From: Verticillium longisporum
Taxonomy: Eukaryota; Ascomycota; Sordariomycetes; Glomerellales; Plectosphaerellaceae
Assembly: GCA_019188255.1 (NCBI GenBank)
Contig: JAETXT010000008.1
Location: 2,666,001-2,730,000, forward strand
Length of the DNA: 64,000 nt
Direction of reading: 5' to 3'
Made by a program: the position numbers and the translations under genes. Positions 1-11,200 of this stretch are shown piece by piece. The first letter of the stretch is position 1. Each line of letters begins with the position of its first letter. The notes below the pieces were generated by a model that was not told the DNA's origin, ran no database searches, and saw only the letters and a list, made by a program, of their open reading frames with translations.

Positions 1-1714
1 TTGCCCCATAGCGAGATCGACCTTACCATGTAGGCCGCAACCCCAATGTTGTCCTTGGCATCGGGCATGTAACTGTCCTCGGGCGTCGGGGTTCGAGAGG
101 GATTCCCGGCCAATGTCTCGGTGACCCCGGCATGTCCAGCTGGAAATACTTTTCCTTGATGGGCAAGGGAATCTTGACCGTCTCTTCTTTGATGAACATG
201 GGTCTGTCGGTTCCCGAAGAGTTGAATCTGTCCATGAGGAAGCATGCCCACATTGTCCGTCGTCGAATCTCGCGATCGATGAAACTGAGTTGCGAGGCTC
301 CCTTTTGGCCGAGCGGATCATATTCGAGATCCCTGTGTAGCTGCAGAGCAAAAGCCATGCGTATCGCCTGGCCACCCAACGACCAGCTCCTGCCCCCGTG
401 GCAGGTGCCAAACTCGTGGAGGCCGAGAATCAACAGACATGTGAGTATGGTGATGTTGGGCCACTCGTATCTGGTGGTGCAAATCTCCCGCGCGTGAGAC
501 GCCCATTCCTCACCGCGCAGGAAATTGGGGGACGAGTTCAATTTGGGGTGCGTCGAAAAGCGGGCTGCAATGGCGCAAACAGAGAGAATGAGCACTGGCG
601 GCAAGGTGCCGGCTCTTCAGGAACGTTAGCAATGCTCACAGGGATAGCGGCTTCGTGTGACATACTTGAGTTTTCTCATGTAGCTCGGTTTGTGCAGCAG
701 GTGATAGGCCTGGCCATAGATATTCTCGAAAAACACCTCGGCCAGGTGCTCCTGAATCTCCTTTGATGGCAGTGCATCGAGGCCTGCTAGGAAAAGCTTG
801 TTTTCTTCAGCCTCTTGGATCTGGAGGGACGTGGGCTTGTCCACGCCATCAAGCTTGCTCTTGACAGGACCATTCGCCCAGTTTTCCAGGTCAGGCCCAA
901 AGGCTTCTTCGGCTGGGCGCTTCTTGGAGCCCGTCTTGCTGGACACGGATCCTGTTCCTGGTATTGAAGGCTTGAGAACGGCCCTCGTAATGTTCGGGGA
1001 GGAGCCGGGCTGCTCCCTCCCTGGTACGATTTTGATGATACGCTCTTCCATTCGCTTGAGCCGCTTGTCGAGCATGGCCATGTAGTCGGTCCGTGGGGCT
1101 GCCTTTCTTGTCGTGACCTTGTAGACGCAGGGTATCCGGGACCGCAGGCAGTGCTTACAAGCGGGCTTTTCACCGGAGCACCGAATCTTCTTTCGCCGAC
1201 AGGCGATGCAGGCCAGTGGCAGTCGCTTACGTTCTTTCCCAGCCTTTGTCTTGAGTTCGCTCCACGCAGGCGCCATGTCCATCTTTTCATCTTTGGTTTT
1301 GCCCCCTAGGTCAGTGCCATCGGCCAGCCCATGGGACGACAGGCCGAACTCATCCGCGCCGCCATCTTCAAACGAATGGGCATCACCGTGGCCACTATTC
1401 CCACTGTGGTCTCCAGAGCCCACGCGCCTCGGCTGTCTCTGAGCCGCTCCAAGTCCGCCGTGCTTGCTGGTGGGACTCAACCCGGGCGCTGCCGGTGGTT
1501 GCGCGGGCAGGAAGGCTGCAGGGTGGGGTTGCGACGTCGAGAAGACATCGGTGTGCTCGGTGTCACCATGGTAGACCATGGACCCATGGTTACCAAGAGA
1601 CGGGTCCGAAAAGTCGAAACTGTTAAAGTGTGTGGTATCCATGAGTGCAGTGGTGGTGTGCATGATGTTGCTGTGAACGGTGGGCGATAAAAAGTCCAAT
1701 GAGGGATGGATCAT
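1..1714 (-). CDS. Zn2Cys6 fungal transcription factor, 3' end outside window
   Basis: Predicted nuclear DNA-binding regulator. The first exon runs from the ATG at 1714 and carries a canonical zinc cluster with C-x2-C-x6-C-x6-C-x2-C-x6-C spacing (starts LACIACRRKKIRC), followed by a basic linker and a predicted coiled stretch (YMAMLDKRLKRMEERI). A 51-nt intron fits 665-615 (donor GTATGT, branch GCTAAC). Joining gives KAGTLPPVLILSVCAIAARF, the usual opening of the fungal-specific transcription factor domain. That domain continues through REIRRRTMWACFLMDRF. At about 121-130 the reading frame shifts by one base: the next frame reads VTETLAGN and then DNIGVAAYMVRSISLWG, the expected continuation. 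A G-run (four bases where five are needed) sits at the break, so a lost base is likely. Targets cannot be inferred. A long non-coding stretch lies upstream. Confidence 0.85.
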
Positions 1715-4402
1715 GAAAACCCGGCGTCAGATGGATCTCAAGCCCGCCAGTGAGGGGTGGCGTAGTTTGAATGTTGATTTGCACGGGCGACTCAGGTCGC
1801 TCTATGCAGTTTGCCGGCCTTGTAAATGTCAGGGACGCTGTCTCGTCCTCTGTCTTGTCCTCTGTCTTGCTCACTCTCGATCTCTCTGTCTCGCGCTCAC
1901 GCTGCAGAGCATGCTAGTTGGCCACTGTTGGGTCTCGCAACCATGCTATGTCGGTGTCGCTGGTGCTCGTCAATCGTAGAGGTGCAATGATTGCCTGTCG
2001 GCTCCTTCGGCACTGCAGCAGCGAGATGGTAGAGCGGCGTTGTAGAGCGCCTGGTTGTTGGCTGTCTGTCGTCTGTTCGGTCTGCGGAGAGAGCACGAGT
2101 TGCGATGACGGGCGACAAACGACAGGCAAAGTGAGCTGGGGGTTGTCCGTACTAAAAGCTGGAGGTGGTGTGGGTGTGGACCCGTCCAAGTGCTAGGTAG
2201 TTCGAGGTAGTCTAATGGGTCTTGTCTGATTGCGTGGAGGTTGGGGTCCAGTCCAGTTGAGTGCCATTCGCCCGTCGATAACCAGGTCCTACACTCGGTG
2301 TCCTCGAGTGTGGGGTAGGTAGATTCGCGGGCGGTGCGGTTCGTCGCCTGTCTCGTTCTTGTGTGGCATGGGCAGGCTGGCCCTGGAAGATGGGAGGGTG
2401 GAACGTGGTAGGGCGTTGGGCGTGGGCGATCGGGGGGTGCGCCCGAGCCTGGCTGTTTGGGTCGACGACACTGTGAAGCCAGGACAACCTAGGTCAGAAC
2501 GGGGGTCTGTCCCGGTCCGGACTGGGGGAGTCAGTCTCGCGACGGCGCAGTAGCGGGCACGATGTGCCGGGACGTGAGGCACAGCTGGGTCAGGTTTGGC
2601 TTGGCTCAGCACAGCATACCTTGGCAAGCAGATGGAGGGGCAACGATGAGAGCGAGAAACAGCAGGTCGATAGAGATCGGAGAGGTGACAAGCAGACGTC
2701 GCGGCATGGCTGGAGGTGGCGGCAGGGGAAACACAGGTGACGGGAGAGCAACAATTGATTGAAATGAGGCGATGGCAAGCCGCCGTCGGCTTTCAACCTG
2801 GTACATGTACATGTAGAAGCAGGCACGCTCTTGGCCCAGTGCTTGCGTACTATGTACACTGTATGGCGAAGGTGGTATAGCAGTGTGGTGTTTGGGTGTG
2901 ATCCTGGCCCACATGTCGTGAATGCCACCCACCCCTGGCTTCACCAGGGTTGCGCATAGTAACGCAACGGAGAGGACGGGGTCGATCCGGGCTGCCGGGC
3001 GCCTGTTTTGAGGCGCGGGTTCATGCCAAGCATGTGCCTAACTCTGGCAAGACGTGAACGCCGGCCCTATCTGAGTTTGGTGGAAATCGCGATGCCAGGT
3101 GAATTTAGGCATCATCTTTCAGACGACCAGGTGTCTCCCGACTCAAACGGAAATCCTCCAGGGAGCCGGAGCAGAGGGAGACGGGGCAACGGGGAACACA
3201 GCCACATCGCGCTGTAATTGTCGGGTCTGATAGGAACGGAAACCTCCATTTTTCCCGCTCGAGTACCATTCCCCCTTGTTGTACTGATACTAGCGTCGAC
3301 AGCTACATGGTAGCACCAGCAGGTAAGGAGATGGCCCCCTCCCAAGGCTGCCAGGGTGCCCAGTAAAGTCAGAGACAGTTCCAGGGTGACGGCCTTCAGG
3401 GGCCTGGCGTATTTCACATCGTTTTGACGGGCAAGGCGTCCAATGGGTGGAGGGGAACATGGTGAGGCGAAGCGGCCGGAGCGTGGCAGTGGCCCGTCCA
3501 AGCCGCCTCCTAGAGGCAAGTTCCGAGCATCCTGCCCGCCTGTCCCCCCTCCCTCCCCGTCAAGCCTAGGGCTGGTGGTGCACATCGGGCATCGCATCGC
3601 ATCGCATCCGCTGCGTCCGCGCCAACCCTTGGGACGGGTTGCGTTGAGTTCAATATCGACCGGCGATGACGACTACTCTGCTGAATCCGGCGATCAGGCA
3701 CAACAAGGGTGGGTGCGTGGGATGGATGTCGTGAGAAGACAAGTCGTTGTCGGGGTTTATTTCGGCGAGCCTGACAAGATTGCGCTTCGGTGCGCGTCGT
3801 CCGCCTGTACTGTTGCTGGAAGGGATCGTCGGTACCCAGGATTGCAGTGTACGCTTTGTCCTCTGGTGTGGCCCCGGAGACTCGAACGGGGTTTTTTCTT
3901 CCAAATTGTGCCAATGAACAGCTTGAGCAAACGGAATGAGCTATTTCGAGCCGCCCACATCCCGAACGTCGAGGCATGAACGTGACGAAAGGCATTGGGC
4001 ACATAGGATCGGCGCCGGGCGCCAAGATAGAAAGCCTCTGGACCTAGAACCCGAGTGATTGACACAAATGGAGCCAGGCCCATCAAAGACGGCTCTAAGC
4101 GAAGTTCTGCAATGCGATGGAAGGGCTTCGAGGTACCCCTTGAACAGCAAGCCAGTGGTCGCTAGTCGCGCCACTGGTGTCGCGAAGAAGATGCGAAAAG
4201 AGAGCCAGGGGAATGTTCTTGGAAAGGCCGGAGGTACATGTACCATGTAAGCCTCATCAAGCCACGCGGCCAGCAGCACAATCGAATGTCGATGTGTGAA
4301 GTGATGATGCCAGACGCCCGGATATCTGCTAGGTTGCCATTCACGCGAGGTGGTATGGCATCTTCTAGCTTAACCTTGTACGCTCGCTTGGCCTGGAAGG
4401 TT

Positions 4403-4439
4403 TGTACATGCACAGGTACATGTACAGGTACATGTACAG
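4403..4439. repeat. Tandem GTACATGTACAG palindrome cluster
   Basis: Three near-copies of a 12-bp unit containing the self-complementary octamer TACATGTA or its near-variant TACATGCA lie head to tail. The same octamer recurs singly through the intergenic DNA of this window. Confidence 0.7.
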
Positions 4440-5063
4440 CAGGTATGTGCCCAGGGAAATGAACAAGGTTGGGGTCGCCTCAACGGGCAGGCAAGGAAGG
4501 TGCCATCCAACTAGAAGGCAAGCGAGGCAAGGCAAGCGCTACCACGTCGAGGAATGTCACACAGGAGTAGGGCAGGTGAGGTTTGGTGATTTGTCGGCGA
4601 TGCCAAGGGGCACACCTGCCTGCCTACTGTACAGTACGTACCCACGTAGAGTCCCAGAATCCCAGACTGGCGGCAGACCCAGACTTGGCTAGCATATGGG
4701 CCGGGAAGGAGAAAGGCCACGCCACGCTTCTGGCACTGGGAAGGCACATTAGGAGGAACCTGCCTGGCACCTGGGAAAAGGGCAAGAAGGTTTGGCCGAT
4801 CCCTGCAGCATCCCCGCTCTTGTTGCGTTCAACCCGCATGCTCCTGCTGCACTTGGCCTTTTCTGTCATCCGCCCCCACTCGACCTTCGGCGGTTTTCCA
4901 CAAGATCCACCCTGGCACTCGCTGCCCGGACCATTAGGTGACCAGTGACGCAGACTACCTGCCCAAGTTTGCCTGGGGATCCTGGGTGACGATGATTGGC
5001 AAGCGGGGGTGTGCATCCAGGCTCCAGGGGTGGTCTGGTAAATTCCGGTGTCTCCAACACTCA

Positions 5064-5149
5064 CTCCAACCCTCCAACCCTCCAACCCTCCAACCCTCCA
5101 ACCCTCCAACCCTCCAACCCTCCAACCCTCCAACCCTCCAACCTCCAAA
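5064..5149. repeat. 8-bp minisatellite, unit AACCCTCC
   Basis: About ten perfect consecutive copies of AACCCTCC, followed by a degenerate end. Three units make 24 bases, so all frames stay open and translate to pseudo-peptides such as LQPSNPPT. These are artefacts. The unit resembles a telomere-like C-rich repeat but is not TTAGGG. It lies inside the long gene-free region. Confidence 0.9.
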
Positions 5150-8100
5150 CACACCTTCGTACTGTACTGTACAGTACGTCCAGCACCCATGCGCTACCGT
5201 ATAGCCTTCACCGAGCTTTCACCAGCCATCCATCCATCATCCACCAGCTGCAGATCAATGACCCCATTCTCTCTGCTCCCCAACTTGCGTCTCTCGCTTG
5301 GAGAAAGCTCAGATCCTACGGCCGTCTCCTCCATTGACCAAAGCATAGCCCGCAAGCGAGAGACAGGCGTCGCAATTCCAAGACAAGCACACACCCACGG
5401 ACCGCCAAGCGTCACGAAGATGCCTGCCAAGCCAGAAACAGGCCTTTGCCTGGGCCAGACCACTTCAAACGAAGCACAGGCTTAAATTTAAACCTTCTTC
5501 AGCCCAGCCTGCAAGCACGCGTGCGCGGCACTGACTCAGGCGCTCGCCTGTCAACCTGTCAAAGCAGCTGCTAGCCCCATTGCTTGCCAATGCTTTTGCC
5601 TGTTCGGCTGCTTTTTGCTTCCGCTTGTTTTGCTTCCGCTATTTTGCTTCCGCGCATCGACAGATGGAATCCTGGCGACGCAGCAGAGCGGAAGCGCCGA
5701 CACCCCGTCGCAACGCCGTCAGTCATCAACAAAGTCGTGTTTGGTGTTCTCCGTCTACTAGCCTGCCTGACAACGGTCTCTTTCTCTCTCTCTCTCTGCT
5801 GCCTGACCTTGCGTCGAGGTGATCATGGGTCAACGTCTTCTTCAGCCAGTCTGCATGACTGACGGCTGCGCGCATCTCGGGATATTTTCACCAATCCAAC
5901 CTCTTTTACACCATTGGCTTTATTGGCGCTCTCTTGACGTCCCTTCCGTACCAGGAAAACCACCACCCCTACGCTCCCTAGGTAGAGGTAGGTACATGTA
6001 TAGCCTCGATGCTTGCTACCAAGACTTAGTCAACCACAACCCGCCATATACGTACAGTGCCAACTGTACATGTATACATCCGCAATGGCGCACGCGCATC
6101 GCATCATACTACATGGTATAAGGTTGCCAAGGCAAACGTCCAGATTCCCGTCCCGCCTACAAGACTCGACTCGACCATCGGATGTCACGGCGTCAACTCC
6201 ACTTGGTCCATCAGTCGATCAATCACGAGGGCAGTGTGTTTGTGGCTGTGGCGTTGAGTGTGATCATCCTTGCCTGCTGCTTCAGAACTCCTCAGATTCA
6301 GTGTGACAGCTTCCAGCAACGTATTCTAATCCAAAGCCGTGCTTGATCCTCACGATCCTTGGCGGCCGCAGCTTCATGCTGCATCTTGGCAAGCTTTCTG
6401 AGCAGCGCCAAGAGATGTTCAATACACACCAAAAGCGTGAGGCTTGGCATTCGGTACGGAGGGGAGGGGAGCCGTTTGAGCAGCACTCCATGGCGACGCC
6501 TCGTCGTGCAACGCCATTTCGCTTCGCACTGCGGTCATTTGACAACCGCTGACACAAGATCAACAAGACTGACAAACCATAATGGCTTTGACTGGTAACA
6601 AGTGCATGCGTGCCAGGACCCATGGGTTATGCATCACACTGGATCGACAACAGAATAACGCCAGTCAAGGGACAATAGACGCACCCTTGTCTCAAGTCTT
6701 CTCCACTGTGAACGCTCTTCCCCCCTCCACCTGTCCAACAGGCTCGTTCGATCTCGTCCGACCAACTCATACACAGCGCCAATCAGGTCGATGTACATAT
6801 AGCTGAGAGAGGCTGAGACTAGCCTTTGGTCACTAATCTGGGTCACTAATCTGGCCGAATGAACCTCCCTGCCATAGGCTGCAACTCGGGGACAGAACAC
6901 TGCGAACCCACGAAGCCTGGGAGATAGGTCTGCAATGGGTCAATCTGGAACAAGGTTGCAAGGCAGGTACATGTATATGCCTGAGTGCATACATACATGT
7001 GGACGATCAATTTTCGGGCAGCGTTTTTCACAGAAAACCTTGGAGACTCAGGCATCCAACAAGCAAGCACCAGCAACGATGGTACAGTTGCTACACTACA
7101 GTACCTTCGAGATTGATGAACGCGGCATGACACCCATTCCGGACTCCGGGGAGGCCTGGCGTGTACATCCGCCATGGCTTCCCCCTTATTGTTCGCCGCT
7201 ATACCTATTCCCCTCTCACGCGCCCGCAGCCTAGGGTATACCCCTGCTCGGTTTCGTTTCGCTTCCAGCCGAGGTCAATCAACGGCAAAGCCCTTGATGA
7301 ATCTGGGGTGACCGCCCAAGAGTGTGGCGTAATTCTTCGTTGTGAGTACCTAATACCTGTCCTCTGTTCGGCGCTGATCTGGCCGCCCTTGTCATGGTCA
7401 TTCACGGTAACATTCGAGTCCGTCCTGGGAGGAGCCCGTCCTGGGAGGAGCGCCGGAGCGGGAGTCTAGTCACCCGCTGTGCGCCATCCATCCTCGAATC
7501 CCCCGGTGTTGGCCCTGCTGGGCTGGCCCATCATCTAACTTCCTTCGTGGCATCACCGTGTCCGTCAGGGGTAGTCCTGGTCCCGCGGCACTGCTCCCCT
7601 AGCGTCATCGCGGCGTCGGGCTTGCATCTTCTGCTCAAATACAATCATCGGACTCGGAGGAGAATAAGTATCAAAGTATCAATGTCCTAGGGCTTGGCAG
7701 GCAGACAGCCCAAAACCCCAGGGGCAATGGACCAGAACACCAAAGCTACATGTGCATCCCTCCACGATCGAGCGTCATCCCTGATCCTGATCGATCACCC
7801 CACCAAGCTGGTTCCCACGTCGCATCCCTACTCCCCAAACACGGTCATCTCCGACCGATGGCCCTATCGCATCTCGACCGCTGGCGGTGCCCAAGTCTCG
7901 CCACACGCCGCGCCTGATGCCCGCCTCCCTTTACATCGCCGATAGAGCGGTGAACGAGCGTGAACCTGACCACAAGAGTAGCCACGCCCAAGCACACGGC
8001 AGTAACACAGCAGCGGCGCAGCAACGCCAAAAGGAAGAGGCACAGTGTCCGAGCGGACTTTAGCTGTTATTTTCCCGTTCAAGCGGGCAATTCTTGGCCA

Positions 8101-8278
8101 AGGCACCAAAGTTGTCAAGTGGCAACGTCATGTCTCCTCATTCTTGGAGCAAACAACAGAAAAAAACGCTATGCTCTGTCCAGTCCCTCTATGCCCTCCC
8201 AAGTGCCATGATCAACGCCTCGCAATACGTACAGTCCTACTACCTAGAATACACGTAGAAGCAGAAAAACAAGAAAGA

Positions 8279-11200
8279 TCACCGCGTGTCTGGTCGTACA
8301 TAGACGGGAATTCCATACACGCAGACAGCCCCGGCCGTGAGGTACCGAAATCGCACCGCATCCCTCGCTTTCACGACAGCTTCCACAACAGACCTTGTCG
8401 CGACGACGTCTAGGTTCGCTGGCCCGGCCGACCACTTGTCAACCGGGAACGATCCCCTGACCATGAGGCCCCACTCCTCAAAGAGCCGTCCAGCGAAACG
8501 GTCAATGTCCCGATCCGTCACGTCCCACAGCGTGCCGACAACAGCGGGACACCCCGCCATCATGTAGTTCCACACGGGGCCGTGGACCTCAAACTCGCCG
8601 GCCTCCGTAAGACTGGCGGAGCTGCAGCCCATGAGCAACGCCGCGGCGCGGCACTTGTCAAGGCGGCGAATGGTCTTGCTGCGGATGTACTGTGCACCGC
8701 TACCATGACCGAAATAGAGCAGCACGTCTGAATCGCGGAGCGCAGCCTCAAACTCGGCCTCGCTTGGGGTGCGCGAGACAACGCTGGACCATGTGGCGTC
8801 GAGGGTGGAGAGAGGTTTCTGAAAAGTGCCGAGCGTGTTGGGGAGGTCAGAGCCCGGATTCAGAATATAGGTGCCCTTCTTCGCCGAGATAGTGTGGCCC
8901 GCGGGCGTTTTCTCCCCAGCGACGGCGTCGTCTTGCTGCTCGAGAATGAGGCGGCGGAGACATGCCATGGAGGGGACGCGAGAGACGGCGAGCCCGTCCA
9001 TACAGGGCAATGACTCCCAGGGAAAGGCATGTAGGGCCTTGTCGAGGATGAGAATGGTGTGTGCCCCCTGGACGGGATCCGAGCTCTTCAGACCTGCATG
9101 ATATGCCTGCAGTGCGTCGTACGTCTCAAGCATGATGGAGTCAAAGTCAATCTCGTCGTAGGCGTTCCTCTCCCCGTGGAATTGCAGGATATCAACGACG
9201 AAGTAAAGAAGGTCGGTCAGCGCCTCGTCGAGGTCGAAATCAGGCGAAGCGGGATCGCCCAGGCCGACAAACAGGTCGAGGATGCGCGGGTCGAGGGTAA
9301 TCTTGGGCGCCGTGTTGACCTTCTTGCCGCGCACCTGCCTCCGTGACGGGAGGTGCTTGTCGAGCGTCTTCTGGAAGGCTTTTTGGAACCGTGACAGCAG
9401 GTCGTCGCGGCGCGGGTGCTGCGAGAAGATACCCTTGAACCCCCCGAGCCAGATCTGTTCGATGTTGTCGAGGAGCTGTTTCATGCGCTTGTCGAGAGCC
9501 TCTCTCTCTTGCCACCACGCGGCTTTGGCTCCCTTGGCAGACCAGTCGCGTCCTTCGTCGTGGCAGCTCTCGTTGATGAGGCGGATGACCTCGAGAAGCT
9601 CGCCGTGTCCCTGCTCAAAGTCGAAGACCTCCGTGTCGGCGTCACGCGAGACGGCACGCTCGAGCGGCAAGCGCAGGACAAAGGGTGTGTGGTCGGCTTG
9701 CAGCTTGGTGATGCACAGGTCGTGACGGTTCTCGCTGAGCGAAATGGACACGACGCTCCAGGCCGCCGGGATAATGTTGACATAGTCGCGCTGGAACCGG
9801 GCCACGTCGGTCGTCACGCCGCAGCTCAGTCGACGGCCCTCTTTGAGGGCGAGGGCCGTGGGCCACGAGATGTCGCTGAAGGGGGCGTCGCTCTGCTCGA
9901 CGGCAATCATCTTGCGCGTGCGCCGCCACGTCACGTTACGCGCCAGCTCCATGGAACAGGTCGCAAAGTCAATGTGCGGCAGGCTCTTGGCCGTGTGGTT
10001 CGAGGCCGCCGAGAGGAAGATTGTTGTGTTCTGCAGGAGAGCAGAGATGCGGAGCACGAGGTGGCCGTCGCCTGTGACGAAGGCCATCGAGTGCGCCTCG
10101 ACAAGATATTCGAGCGCCTTTTGCAGCGATTCGACAAAGCCGAAGCTGGTGTCGGGCCTGGCATCTTTCTGCAGCGTGGCGGCTCGCGCGCGCGATTTCC
10201 TAGCAGGTGGCGAGGCAGCGGCCGCCTTGTCTGCGGCATGCTTGTCGGTGCCGGCAATGGCGGCGACGGCAGGGAAGGAAATGGTGGATTCCTGCACGAC
10301 GGAGAAGACGGAATCGTGGAGCATCTCCTCGAGGCTTTGTCCGATGAGACAGGCCGCCCTGTGGACCTGCACGGTGAGAGACTGCCTCAACCCCACGGAC
10401 GTCTTCTGCGACTCGTCGAGCAGCTCCATGGCGGCCGCCCAGTCCTTCTTGTCGAGGTGCACGAGTGCCTTGCTGATGAGCATCGAGGTCTGCAGCGCGG
10501 GAGACTTGGGTGTGGCCTTGGGAGCAACGTCGGCGGCAGCGGCTGTTTTCGTCTTGGGCGCAGCAGCCCTCGTCCTTGTTGCTGTCGTGGTAGGCTTCTT
10601 GGCTGCAGCTTTGGGTGCCGCCGCAGCAGTTCGTGTCGTTGTCGTGGCGCGCGTCGTGCGGGCGGCTCGCGCGGTCTTCGTCGCGGTAGCCGCATCGTCG
10701 AGGGTGAGCTTCTGCATCTTCTCCACCACATCATCGTTCGCAGAACCACCGACGACGCCGGCGCCGCCGAGCGTCTTGAGCATGGCCTCCGCCGTGCCGA
10801 ACAGCTCCTCCTCGCTCTGCCGGTCCTTGAGCAAACCGTACGAGGCGCTGAGCTCGCACGCCAGGCGCATGGCTCGCCGCGACGGCTTCTGCGACTCGAG
10901 CGTCTCCCGCGCTCGCTGGAGCAGGTTGAGCCCCTTCTCAGGCTTGTTGGCCCTGATCCACACGGACCCGATCCAGCTCTGCGCCTGCGTCTTGTGGGCC
11001 AACGAGTCGATGGATTCTGCGATCGACAGGGCCTTTTCCGCATAGTAGAGCGTCTCCTGGAACATGCCAATGTGCACATAGACGGACGACAGGTGGAACA
11101 TGCTCCGCAGGAGGGCGCAGGCGAGGGCCCAGTAGTCGGGCCCGTCGGCGACGTGGAGGATGCTGCTGCTGCTGCTGCTGCTGCCTGTCGTGCTCTTCTG

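Larger units (their letters stand above)
1715..8278. other. 6.5-kb gene-free region upstream of the transcription factor
   Basis: No reading frame here has a recognisable domain, a splice-consistent extension or sustained coding composition. The many short frames look random. The stretch lies 5' of the transcription factor (minus) and 3' of separase (minus). It holds an 8-bp minisatellite at 5064-5149, several TACATGTA palindromes (2802, 2808, 4235, 4417, 4429, 5993, 6067, 6968), a three-fold TTTTGCTTCCGC repeat near 5612-5654, and CT-rich tracts near 5780. It could contain an extended promoter, a long 5' untranslated exon or non-coding transcripts. The sequence alone does not decide. Confidence 0.6.

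Noticed and set aside
3860..3895. tRNA 3'-half-like sequence (minus strand CCCCGTTCGAGTCTCCGGGG)
   Set aside because: It resembles a T-loop (TTCGAGTC), but the T-stem does not pair with the required spacing and no acceptor, anticodon or D arm can be built.
5048..5485. 145-codon plus-strand frame over the 8-bp repeat
   Set aside because: Frame kept open by repeat arithmetic, with no similarity or splice support.
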